Source: CAYONM01 sp964405325 (GTDB lineage Bacteria > Planctomycetota > UBA11346). Taken from it: a DNA stretch of 8,299 nucleotides. The DNA is taken from contig CAYONM010000171.1 in assembly GCA_964405325.1 (NCBI GenBank), forward strand, positions 1 to 8,299. Reading direction: 5' to 3'. How positions within the stretch are numbered: position 1 is the first letter of the stretch; the number at the start of each line of letters is the position of its first letter. Under the pieces are notes generated by a model. The model made no database searches and was not told the DNA's origin. It saw only the letters and a list, made by a program, of their open reading frames with translations. Positions 1 to 7,500 of this stretch are shown piece after piece. The position numbers and the translations under genes were made by a program.

Positions 1-97
1 GACGACTCTTGTTTTTTCAGATCTGTTCGCTCCCCCACATGGGGCCGCCTGACCGGTTTTTGTATCCTTGGCATCCAGGCTGCGCGCTCTGCTGTGT

Positions 98-844
98 CTA
101 TGCGCTCGGCCGGGGTAATCTGCCAGCAACCAGGAAAACCGCGCGAGGGATGGTGATGATTTTGCCGGTGTCGACTTGTTCGAAATCGACGGATTCCAGG
201 TCGACCCAGAGGTGCCAGGGGCGATGGACGATGTCGCCCTTCCAAATGACGTTGCAATCGAAAACGGCGGTGTTCAGGCGTGCTTCGGGATCTCGTGCGG
301 ATGCGTACTGGATGGTCTGCACGCCCGCTTCGCGTAATTCGCGGCCCACCTGCTGGGCGCAGCTGTAATCCGATGGGTGGCGCAAGTGCTCCTGGGGACC
401 AGCAAAGGGCGGCTTGGTCAGGTCGACGTGGCGCTTGCTGCCGATCTCGATCTGGTAACTCACTTTTTCGAGCGCATAACCTGGCGTGACGGCCGGTGAT
501 TCATCGAGGATGAAAAATGAGTAATAGGCGATCTCGTGCAACATGGCCATCGTATCGAGCGCACCATACCAGATGCCAGGCTCCTGGCTGCCGCCGAAAC
601 GACTGCCATGCGGCAGGGGTGGGTGCCGAAAGGCACTCTGCACCAAACGCGTCACCCCAGCACAGTCGTCGCGACGGGGTGGCTTCACCTCATCGATCAG
701 TTCCTCCAGGCGTTTGAGCGCTGCTGAACTGGGCACATGCTTGCGGAGACTGAGAAATTGCTGCTGCTCGACCATGCGGACCGCGGATAAATCCCGGCGC
801 CGCACGGGAGCCTCGCCATACGACGTGGATACCGGCTTCACCAT
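98..844 (-). CDS. RES-domain toxin of a RES/Xre toxin-antitoxin pair
   Basis: A 248-aa cytoplasmic protein. RES-domain toxins (the MbcT, ParT and Xre-RES families) break down or modify NAD+ or nucleotide-dependent targets and arrest growth unless bound by the cognate antitoxin. The family pattern is visible: SRF near residue 82, then IWYGALD at 91-97, LHEIAYY with Glu104, and YASARD with Ser182. These supply the Arg, Glu and Ser that name the domain. The AVFD that follows fits the end of the RES core. The first 75 or so residues are a basic N-terminal extension, so this belongs to the longer RES proteins. The ATG at 844 lies 4 bp after the antitoxin stop, with AGGGGG about 10 nt upstream inside the antitoxin gene, so translation is probably coupled. 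The frame ends in TAG and looks intact. The family is inferred from motifs; the exact NAD+ chemistry of this member is not shown. Confidence 0.88.
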   Translation of the reverse strand: MVKPVSTSYGEAPVRRRDLSAVRMVEQQQFLSLRKHVPSSAALKRLEELIDEVKPPRRDDCAGVTRLVQSAFRHPPLPHGSRFGGSQEPGIWYGALDTMAMLHEIAYYSFFILDESPAVTPGYALEKVSYQIEIGSKRHVDLTKPPFAGPQEHLRHPSDYSCAQQVGRELREAGVQTIQYASARDPEARLNTAVFDCNVIWKGDIVHRPWHLWVDLESVDFEQVDTGKIITIPRAVFLVAGRLPRPSA

Positions 845-848
845 GCGA

Positions 849-1241
849 TCAGTGCCCCCTGAGGGCGTCCAGGTAGTCAGCGACGTGGACCATGCCCTCC
901 ACCGTCTGCATGCGCTGCATGGGTACCCCTAAGGTCCTGTTTTCGCCATGCAGCCATTCTTTTTGTTGCTGGATATTATTGGCACCGAAAATTCCACCCA
1001 ATGATCGGACGATACGAAGAAAGATCAGCGCGAAGCGATCCTGCACGGCGTCGAGCACGCGGGCTCGCTCGCGACGTTTATTGAGTGCATCACGGGATCT
1101 GAACTGGCATATCGTTGCCAACAGCGTCATGGTGATGCCCAGTTCCTTTGCGGCACTGACGGCCGCATCATAGACCAGGGCACCGTCGCTGAGCGCCGCG
1201 AATGAACCGGTGTCACGTTGCTCAATCACCCGTGTGGTCAT
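849..1241 (-). CDS. Xre/MbcA/ParS-type antitoxin (DUF2384 toxin-binding domain)
   Basis: A 130-aa protein, counted from the ATG at 1241. The frame stays open upstream to 1319, but the internal ATG is preferred because GGAGG sits 7 nt before it. Residues 22-62 look like a helical Xre-like N-terminal DNA-binding region. The C-terminal part (about 75-130) matches the MbcA/ParS/Xre toxin-binding domain: an FLRIVRSLGGIFG helix, then EWLHGENRTLG, a Pro, and VADYLDALRG at the end. Such antitoxins bind and block the RES toxin and usually repress their own promoter. Gene order (antitoxin first, toxin 4 bp later) is the standard order for this family. A CATAAT near 1310-1315 on the minus strand is a possible -10 box, but I see no convincing -35. 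Assignment as the partner rests on both the domain and the adjacency. Confidence 0.87.
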   Translation of the reverse strand: MTTRVIEQRDTGSFAALSDGALVYDAAVSAAKELGITMTLLATICQFRSRDALNKRRERARVLDAVQDRFALIFLRIVRSLGGIFGANNIQQQKEWLHGENRTLGVPMQRMQTVEGMVHVADYLDALRGH

Positions 1242-1248
1242 ATCGCTC

Positions 1249-1255
1249 CCTCCTT
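1249..1255 (-). promoter_or_regulatory. Ribosome binding site that fixes the antitoxin start
   Basis: The minus strand reads AAGGAGG, then 7 nt, then the ATG at 1241. This near-perfect anti-16S match selects the 130-aa start over the in-frame start 26 codons upstream. Confidence 0.85.
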
Positions 1256-1776
1256 GCCACGGCCATGATGCCACATCGGCCGGATCACTGCAAGTGTCAT
1301 ATGGCACGACATTATGCATTTACGCCTCTCGTCACACCGGGCGGGTCCATCAGAACTCGGACCCGGCAAGGTCGACGGTTGTTCAGGCGAGCGAGGTCCG
1401 AGCCGGACAGGCGGGGAAGTCCCTTTGGTGGAACGGTGATCCGATTCACCATGTTTTGCAAGCCCACCGGGCTTGTAGCAGGAAAGCTCCAGATCCATCG
1501 TCACAGCCAACCGGCGCCGAAAGCGTCCGATTGAGCGCCTTGTTCGATCATTTTTCTCAGTAGAGTCACAGAGATACAGAGGGTTCTCGCCATCAGCGTG
1601 CGCAGCACACCCACGGAGCGCGTCGGCATGCGGCGCAAGCTCGGCAACCGTGCTCGTTCAAGACATCAGGAATATCCGGTGATCAGCGCCGATCTCTGTG
1701 CTGCCTGCGAGGCAGGGCCTCGCGCTCCGGGTGGGCCGGCACCGAGCATCCGATGGCGCCTGAGGACAGACCAGTC
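1256..1776. other. Intergenic stretch without a credible gene
   Basis: About 520 bp between the antitoxin start and the MITE. Short open frames exist on both strands, but none has a recognisable motif, a good ribosome binding site or convincing codon use. It must hold the toxin-antitoxin promoter near its left end. Visible structure: an 8-bp inverted repeat CTCGGACC/GGTCCGAG (1356-1363, 1395-1402), a tight hairpin at 1459-1475, and a CACAGAGATACAGAGG tract around 1567-1582. I looked for the missing N-terminal part of the dehydrogenase remnant that lies beyond the MITE and did not find it. Confidence 0.6.
1459..1475. repeat. Small hairpin, possibly REP-like
   Basis: CAAGCCC, ACC, GGGCTTG gives a perfect 7-bp stem with a 3-nt loop. 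No T-run follows on either strand, so it is not a standard terminator. Intergenic hairpins of this kind in gammaproteobacteria are often REP elements, but with one copy in view this is only a possibility. Confidence 0.35.
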
Positions 1777-1940
1777 GTTAGGGTGCGGAAAGAAATAAAC
1801 ATTACATTTCACTTGATCTTTTGCCGTCCTTCTGCGTTGCTTATCGCTTACATATACTCGATATGCTCGCTCTTCGCGCCTTGAAGGATCGACAAAATCT
1901 CTGCGCGATCTGCTACCTTTATTTCTTTCCGCACCCTAAC
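1777..1940. mobile_element. MITE-like element with perfect 23-bp terminal inverted repeats
   Basis: A 164-bp non-coding element. The left end (1777-1799) starts GTTAGGGTGCGGAAAGAAAT and is matched without error by the reverse complement at 1918-1940. The interior is also a dyad: CATAT (1851-1855) faces ATATG (1861-1865), and the tract at 1815-1832 faces 1883-1899 imperfectly. Both have the same midpoint (about 1858) as the terminal repeats, so the whole element could fold as one long hairpin. It encodes no transposase and would need one in trans. No target duplication of 4 bp or more is seen. A TA duplication is possible if the true ends are GGGTGC/GCACCC, but GT and AC outside the TA are also symmetric, so the boundary is ambiguous. 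It is more AT-rich than its surroundings. Confidence 0.75.
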
Positions 1941-1941
1941 A

Positions 1942-2157
1942 GGCGACGAAGCACCTGGCTTTTTTGTCAAACATTTCATCAAGGACATGGGCATCGCCAC
2001 CGAAGCCGCCGAAGCCATGCACCTGGACACCCCCGGACTGCAACTGGCCTTGGCGCGCTACCGTGAATTGGCCAGCCAGGGCGGCACCGACCTTGGCACC
2101 CAGGCGCTGTTCCGTCTGTACGACAAGCAAAACCAGGGGCCCCAATCCAGCGACTGA
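1942..2157 (+). pseudogene. C-terminal remnant of a 3-hydroxyisobutyrate dehydrogenase-family gene
   Basis: Reading from 1942 gives 71 codons beginning GDEAPGFFVKHFIKDMGIA and ending with TGA at 2155-2157. The PGFFVKHFIKDMGIA stretch, then the LDTPGLQLALARYREL helix and GGTDLGTQALFRLY, match the C-terminal all-helical domain of the 3-hydroxyisobutyrate/beta-hydroxyacid dehydrogenase family (oxidation of 3-hydroxyisobutyrate or similar acids with NAD(P)+; valine catabolism in the classic case). Family members are about 290 aa, so roughly the first 220 residues are missing, including the Rossmann fold and the catalytic Lys. The homology stops one base after the MITE's right end, and nothing upstream of the MITE resembles the lost part. 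An ATG at 1987 could start a 56-codon peptide, but that would be a non-functional fragment. Which acid the original enzyme used cannot be told. Confidence 0.75.
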
Positions 2158-2232
2158 CATGGTCCTCCCACAGTCATCTTACACCACCGGATTTCGTTAT
2201 GGTCATACCGGCGGTATCCACCACCATGCGGC

Positions 2233-2652
2233 ATGCGATTCACCATCCTTCTCTTGTGGTGTGTCAGCCTGCCGCTGCACGCCGTCGATGCCTGGCAAGA
2301 CATCGAGAACGGCGCCCTGGTGGTAGACCTGCGGCCACCAGACCAGTTTGCTGCCGCACACCTGCCCGACTCGGTCAACCTGCCGGGCAAAGCCGCCAAC
2401 AATCTGCTTTTGGAAATGAATCTCAGCAGCGAGCGTTGCGTCATCATCATCGACAATCAGCACCATCAGGCTGCCAGACTGGTCCAAAACCTGCGGCAAC
2501 GATTTGATCGTGTCTACTCCGTTGGCCTTTATGAAGATCTGCTGCAACGCCAAGATACCGCATCCGAATCCCAAAACCGCAAGGCCTTGAGGGATGCCGA
2601 CTTGGCCGAAGAGGACGAACGCGAAGACTGGCACGACGCTTCAGACCCCTGA
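2233..2652 (+). CDS. Exported rhodanese-like protein lacking the active-site cysteine
   Basis: A 139-aa protein. Residues 1-17 form a signal peptide (MRF, a hydrophobic LLLW core, then LHA before a likely cleavage), so it probably acts in the periplasm. Residues 28-105 carry a single rhodanese fold: VVDLRPPDQFAAAHLPDSVNLP is the typical first half (compare DVR..EQY..H..GAINIP in PspE). Active rhodaneses hold a sulfur-carrying Cys in a loop just after the next strand. Here the strand CVIII is followed by DNQHHQA, so Asp74 occupies the Cys position; Cys69 lies before the strand and is unlikely to substitute. Sulfurtransferase activity is therefore doubtful, and a binding or regulatory role is more likely. 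The C-terminus (110-139) is acidic and probably disordered. No strong ribosome binding site precedes the ATG. It is followed 16 bp later by the 282-aa gene, probably as an operon. Confidence 0.78.
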   Translation: MRFTILLLWCVSLPLHAVDAWQDIENGALVVDLRPPDQFAAAHLPDSVNLPGKAANNLLLEMNLSSERCVIIIDNQHHQAARLVQNLRQRFDRVYSVGLYEDLLQRQDTASESQNRKALRDADLAEEDEREDWHDASDP

Positions 2653-2668
2653 CCCGGAAGCCTGAACC

Positions 2669-3517
2669 ATGCCCGAGCACGAGTCCTACCCTCCCCAGTC
2701 CTTTTCCCCTGGCCCACCACACGAACTCGACGAATTCGCCGTCCTCCGCGAACTCGGCACCGGTGATTTCACCCGCAGTTGCGACATTTTGCGAGATCGG
2801 GCCGCATCCGAGGCCATCACCCGACTCATGCAGCAGTTGGATGGCGAACGCAAAGCTCCGGATATTACCGCCTACGGCATGGGGATGATCCGCCTCGTGG
2901 CCACCAAGCTGGCCCTGGCCGGGGAATATCAGCGGGTGTTCTGGCACACCATGCTCTATCGCATGCTGGACCCGGCCTACACGGCACAGGAGATCCGGCA
3001 CGAGGATCTGAACATCCTGGACAGCCTGAACCCGGCCGACGCGCTCTTGCTCTACGCGGGTGGCCGCACCGGCCTGTTGTTTCAACGCTGCTGCCATCAA
3101 TGGCAGCAATCGGGAACCTACAAGCGACTGCGCGAAATAGGCCGCGGCGAAGAGGGCACCGAAGCGCTGTTCAAGCTACTGCAGGAAGGGCTCCCGTTCA
3201 CTTTTCTCATGGATGCGATCGCACTGGAACTGGACACGCAATTACGCCTGGATGAACGCGCCTTCATCCAGGCTCTGAAAAGCCGACGGCAGGACAGCGA
3301 ACACCCCCTGTTTACCACAGCGTATTTCTGTGAGGATTATTGCAGCCAATTGTCCGCCCAGCTGATGAGCAACACCAAACGCGGCACCGCCACCGCCCGA
3401 ATCGGCACCGACATCACCCGCGTGATCAGCGAATTGCGCGAATTCGGCCGCCTGGCGCTGGTGGACTACGGCCTGAACGACGTCAGCAGCCGGGTCTATC
3501 GCTTGCTGAATGATTAA
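2669..3517 (+). CDS. Conserved-looking hypothetical protein, 282 aa, helical
   Basis: I do not recognise this family. The protein is intact, starts at an ATG with GGAAG about 7 nt upstream, and lies 16 bp after the rhodanese-like gene. It has no signal peptide and no transmembrane segment, so it is predicted cytoplasmic. After a Pro-rich N-terminus (about 1-20) it is mostly amphipathic helices. Points that stand out: AYGMGMIRLVATKLALAGEY (69-88), FWHTMLYRMLDPAY (91-104), a Cys pair CCHQW at 141-145, RGEEGTEALFKLLQEG (159-174), and FCEDYCSQLSAQLMSN (220-235) with a CX3C. The Cys pairs could bind metal or be chance. Composition and codon use match the neighbours, with no sign of decay. The all-helical build could suit a scaffold, adaptor or regulatory domain, but no function can be assigned. 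Confidence 0.8.
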   Translation: MPEHESYPPQSFSPGPPHELDEFAVLRELGTGDFTRSCDILRDRAASEAITRLMQQLDGERKAPDITAYGMGMIRLVATKLALAGEYQRVFWHTMLYRMLDPAYTAQEIRHEDLNILDSLNPADALLLYAGGRTGLLFQRCCHQWQQSGTYKRLREIGRGEEGTEALFKLLQEGLPFTFLMDAIALELDTQLRLDERAFIQALKSRRQDSEHPLFTTAYFCEDYCSQLSAQLMSNTKRGTATARIGTDITRVISELREFGRLALVDYGLNDVSSRVYRLLND

Positions 3518-3618
3518 GCTGAGAGCCCGTAACCGCTGGGACCTCCCGTCATGCATTGGTCGAACAACCACAGCATAAAGAAGCCAGGGCCATGCCCGAC
3601 ACAACCCCGTTGGGCTTG

Positions 3619-3647
3619 AAAAATCCGGGGAATCGGGTTCCCCGGAT
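3619..3647 (-). terminator. Rho-independent terminator for the minus-strand AraC-family gene
   Basis: ATCCGGGGAA (3623-3632), a 5-nt loop and TTCCCCGGAT (3638-3647) form a perfect 10-bp GC-rich stem. Read on the minus strand the stem runs into a short T-run (3619-3623), the expected form of an intrinsic terminator 26 bp after the AraC stop. The plus strand lacks a T-run after the stem, so any termination of the convergent 2233-3517 operon here would be weaker. Confidence 0.72.
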
Positions 3648-3673
3648 AGCCGCAGACGGCAACCCGGGGAAGG

Positions 3674-4481
3674 CTAGCGTCTGCCGTGCGCCAGGAATTG
3701 CCGATAGGTCCGCGGACTCATGCCCAGATGCCGCTTGAACAGACGGGCGAAGGTGGCGGGATCAGCGTAGCCGACCCGCTCCCCCACCGCCTGCACCGGC
3801 AGATCTTCCGACAACAGGCGGGCTGCGGTCTGCATACGCTCGTGAATCAGCTGTTGCTGCGGCGGCCGGCCCAGGCGGGACCGGAAGGCCTGGCGCAGGC
3901 CGCATGGCATCGGCCAGGAACCAGACTGGATGCTGGTCCGCAACCGGTACCGCATCACCGCTGGTCGCCTCCAACAGACACTCGTAGGCCAGTAGACAGG
4001 CCTGCTCGGACCGGGTGGCCACCGCTGCGAACGCACGCTCCCAGGCGGTGGTCATCCTGGGTGCATCTCGCACTGGCCGCACCGGTTGGTGGCTGTCCAA
4101 CAGCCCGTCCTGAAGCAAACGCCGCGGCAACCAACCGTCACAGGCGAGGAAGTACTCCTCCCAGCCCTGTGCCGGGCCTGGGCCATAACAATGACGAGTG
4201 CCCGGATAGAGGACCAGCAGCTGTGGGCCATCAAAATGGCAGCGTGCGCAATCGCTGTTTTCCAGCCAACCGCCATCCCGAGGCACAAACAGCAGCCCGA
4301 AACAGGCACAGGTCCAGGCCTTATTGACATGCTCCGGATCCACCGGTCGCCAGTGCCAACTGAGTGCACTGACCCGGAGACCGCAGGCCTGTACCGACCC
4401 TGGCAATTCGACCCGACGCTGACGTGCCTTCATAAACGGTAGTACATCAAGCAATGACAACACGTCGAGAGTGCGACACAC
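3674..4481 (-). pseudogene. AraC-family transcriptional regulator, frameshifted in the first HTH
   Basis: The start is a GTG at 4481 with GGAGGG about 10 nt upstream; the ATG at 4433 has no such site. The first frame gives an AraC-type sensor/dimerisation domain (about residues 20-190), with the cupin signature LLVLYPGTRHCYGPGPAQGWEEYF at about 88-111. It runs to HPVWFLADAMR, then changes frame near 3895-3903. The second frame continues LRQAFRSRLGRPPQQQLIHERMQTAARLL and an intact second helix-turn-helix, AVGERVGYADPATFARLFKRHLGMSPRTYRQFL, ending at the TAG at 3674. Joined, the product would be about 268 aa. The roughly 20 residues that normally lie between the linker and LRQAF, including the first helices of HTH1, are missing. 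The lesion therefore looks like a small out-of-frame deletion, not a single-base slip, although an assembly error cannot be excluded. The neighbouring lipoprotein is divergent and would be the natural target. Confidence 0.8.
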
Positions 4482-4568
4482 CGCAAACCGTCCCTCCTAA
4501 ACCTATGTTGAATAATCCAAAATCCCATTAGAAGATGGGCGCATAGCAACTGACTGAGGAGGCAGAAC
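4482..4568. promoter_or_regulatory. Divergent intergenic region between the AraC-family gene and the PKD lipoprotein
   Basis: These 87 bp must carry the start signals for both genes. Seen: GGAGGG for the AraC gene at the left; AGGAGG at 4557-4562, 6 nt before the lipoprotein ATG; and a short inverted repeat CCCAT/ATGGG (4524-4528, 4535-4539) in the middle. TTGAAT at 4508-4513 could be a plus-strand -35 box, but no good -10 lies 16-18 nt downstream, so promoters are not assigned. The AT-rich centre and the inverted repeat make it a candidate operator region. Confidence 0.5.
4557..4562 (+). promoter_or_regulatory. Ribosome binding site of the PKD lipoprotein
   Basis: AGGAGG, 6 nt before the ATG at 4569. 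It supports this start, which gives the lipoprotein signal an unusually long 30-residue segment before its hydrophobic core. Confidence 0.85.
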
Positions 4569-7500
4569 ATGGGCCTGGTCCAGCGACCATCCAACCTGAG
4601 CACGTCATCGGCAGACCGGCAGACCGGCTGGCAGACCAGTACCCGTCTTGGTTTGGGCATCGTCAGCAGCCTACTGCTGGCCGCCTGTTCCGGTGGCGGC
4701 GGTACCTCGGACGACAAGGGTGGTGATGACAAAACCAACACCGCACCGACCGCAGCTTTCACCATGCAGGTGGACGGCAACGATCCAACCATGGTGCATT
4801 TCGATGCAACTGGATCAACGGACGACAAAGGCGTCGTCACGTACAGTTGGAACTTCGGTGACAACAGTACTGGCACTGGCGTCACCGTCACCCACGACTA
4901 CCCCCGCGCCGGCTCCTTCCCGGTGACCCTGACCGTGAAAGACATCGAGGGCCTGAGCGATGAAGAGGCCCAATCGGTGACGGTCAGCGAACCGGACGGC
5001 GGCGGCGATGATGGCGGCGGCGATGACGGCGGCGGCGATGACGGCGGCGNNNNNNNNNNNNNNNNNNNNNNNNNNNNNNNNNNNNNNNNNNNNNNNNNNN
5101 NNNNNNNNNNNNNNNNNNNNNNNNNNNNNNNNNNNNNNNNNNNNNNNNNGCGGCGATGATGGCGGCGGCGATGATGGCGGCGGCGATGATGGCGGCGGCG
5201 ATGACGGCAAGTCCGATGTTCCCACTGCCCGCTTGACTACTGACACCACCAACGGCGATGCGCCGATGACCGTCACCTTTGATGCCAGTGGCTCCTCCGA
5301 TGACGAAGGCATCGTCAGCTACGACTTCGACGTCGATAGCGACGGCACTTTCGAGCAAACCGGCGCCACCAGCACCTTCAGCTACGAATATACCACAGCC
5401 GACGTGTATGACGCCCTGGTGCGAGTCACCGATGCGGACAATCAAAGCGACACCGCAATCGTACGCATCACCGTCAACGAGCCGCCAAACGTCGACCTGC
5501 CACCTACGGCCAGCTTGACGGTCGATGTGGAAAGCGGCACCGCTCCGCTGACCGTCAGTCTCGATGCCAGTGGCAGCACGGATGACCAGGGCATTCTCAG
5601 CTACAACTGGGACCTGAACAACGACGGTAATTACGAAGAGAACACCACCACCGCGGTGCTCAATACCACCTTCGATCAGGTCGGCACCTACGTTGTCAAG
5701 GTTCAGGCCATCGATACCAAGGGCCAGCTTTCAAATCCTGCCAGCGTCACCATCAACGCCACCGGAACCCCGCCAACGGCTTCCTTCAGCGCCAGCACCA
5801 ATGGTCTGACTGTCAAGGTCGATGCCAGCGCCAGTGTTGATAATGACGAGAACGGCAATGGCATCATCACCTACCAGTGGACCTGGGGTGATGGCCAGAG
5901 TGAAAATACCTTTAGCCCCAACACCTCGCACACCTATGCCAACGAGGGAAGCCCAACCATCAGCCTGGTCGTTGTCGACGACGAAGACACCCCCAGCAGT
6001 GCCGTGGAAGACACCGTCACCGTTACTCGACCAAGCACCAACCAGCCCCCAGAGGCTGCTTTTTCCGCCTCGATCAATGGTTACGCCCTGACCCTCAGCA
6101 ATTCCAGCTCCGATCCCAATGGTGATAGCCTGACCTACAGCTGGGATTTTGGCGACGGCAACAGCAGCAGCGACCGTAATCCCAGCCATACCTATGCTGA
6201 TCATGGCAACTACACCATCTCCCTGTCGGTCACCGATCCGGATGGCCTGGAGGATTCCAACACCAAGACTGTACTGGCCAACATGGCGCCCGAAGTCAGC
6301 GTCAGCGCCAATCCCGGCAGTGGCAACGACGGCGACACGATCAGTCTGACCGCCAACGCCACCGACGACGACAGTATTGCCACCTATGACTGGGACTTCG
6401 GTGATGGCAGCCAAACAGAAGATGGCGGAGCGAGCCTCGATCATCAGTTCAATCTGACCAACGGCGTCAAGAGCAAGGATTTCATTGTCACGGTGACTGC
6501 CACCGACTCCGACGGCGAGACCACCGAAGCTCAAACCACCGTCAGCATCGTCGCTCCGAATATCCCTCCCGTCGCCGACATCACCAACCCATCCGATGGC
6601 GCCAGCTTTGAAGCCGGTACGTCCATCGCCTTCAGCGGAACGGCTAGCGATGATGATGGCACGATCAGCAGCCGCACCTGGGATTTTGGCGACGGCCAAA
6701 CAGCCAACGGCACCAATGCCAGCCACAGCTATGACACGGCCGGTGACTACACGGTCCAATTCACCGCTACCGATAGCGATGGCGCCGAGCACTTTGATGA
6801 AATATCCATCACCATCACCGAGGTACCGAACGTCGCACCGACGGCAATCATTACCACACCGAACGACGGCGCTTCATTCACCGTTGGCGAGGAAATCAGT
6901 TTCGGCGGCAGCGGCAGCGACAGCGATGGCGACGTTACTGATTACAGCTGGGATTTCGGCGGCGGAAACACCTCCAACAGCCAGAATCCGAAGCACACCT
7001 ATAACAGTGCCGGCAGCAAGACCATCACCTTGGTCGTCACGGATAACGATAGCGACGACAGTGCACCCGTCAGCATCGACATCACGATCTACGATGTTGC
7101 CAACGACGCACCAACCGCATCGATCGATCAACCCTCCGGCAATCTCACCATCACCGCCGGTGACACGGTCGACTTCCAAGGCAGCGGCTCCGATAGCGAT
7201 GGCAGCATTAGCAGCTACGCCTGGGACTTCAAAGACGGCGGCACGTCAACCCAACAAGATCCCAGCCACACGTTCAATACCGAGGGAACGTATGAGGTCA
7301 GCTTGATCGTAACTGATAACGATGGTGAACCCAGCGCAGCGGTCACCGTCACCATCACCGTGGAAGCAGCCAGCACCAACGAACCCTTGGTCCCTGGCAC
7401 TGCCACCGTCAGTGCCGTCGACGTCGACGCCGGCTCGGTAATCATCAGCTTTGGCTCTGCCCAGGGCGATGCCCCCAGCATCAAGTCGGTCAGCGTCACT

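Noticed and set aside
31..46. CCCC-ACAT-GGGG hairpin as terminator of the toxin-antitoxin operon
   Set aside because: The stem is only 4 bp and no T-run follows it on the minus strand; the nearby T-run at 10-17 is on the wrong strand.
9..368. 119-codon plus-strand frame at the window start
   Set aside because: It lies antisense to the RES toxin, whose catalytic motifs are clear; its own product shows no family features.
1238..1510. 90-codon minus-strand frame upstream of the antitoxin
   Set aside because: No ribosome binding site or motif; it overlaps the antitoxin start signals and has His/Pro/Arg-rich non-coding composition.
2447..3109. 220-codon minus-strand frame opposite the rhodanese-like and 282-aa genes
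   Set aside because: The plus-strand genes have a signal peptide, a recognisable fold and operon spacing; the antisense product shows nothing.
4998..5205. CRISPR-like array or RTX calcium repeats
   Set aside because: The 15-bp units are contiguous with no spacers, so this is not CRISPR. GGGDD lacks the GGxGxDxUx nonapeptide pattern, so it is not RTX.
5731..6792. Long open frame (353 codons) on the minus strand within the lipoprotein gene
   Set aside because: It mirrors the PKD repeats. Its product is Gly/Val/Ala/Ile-rich low-complexity sequence without domains, as expected from the complement of GAC/GGC/ACC-rich coding DNA.
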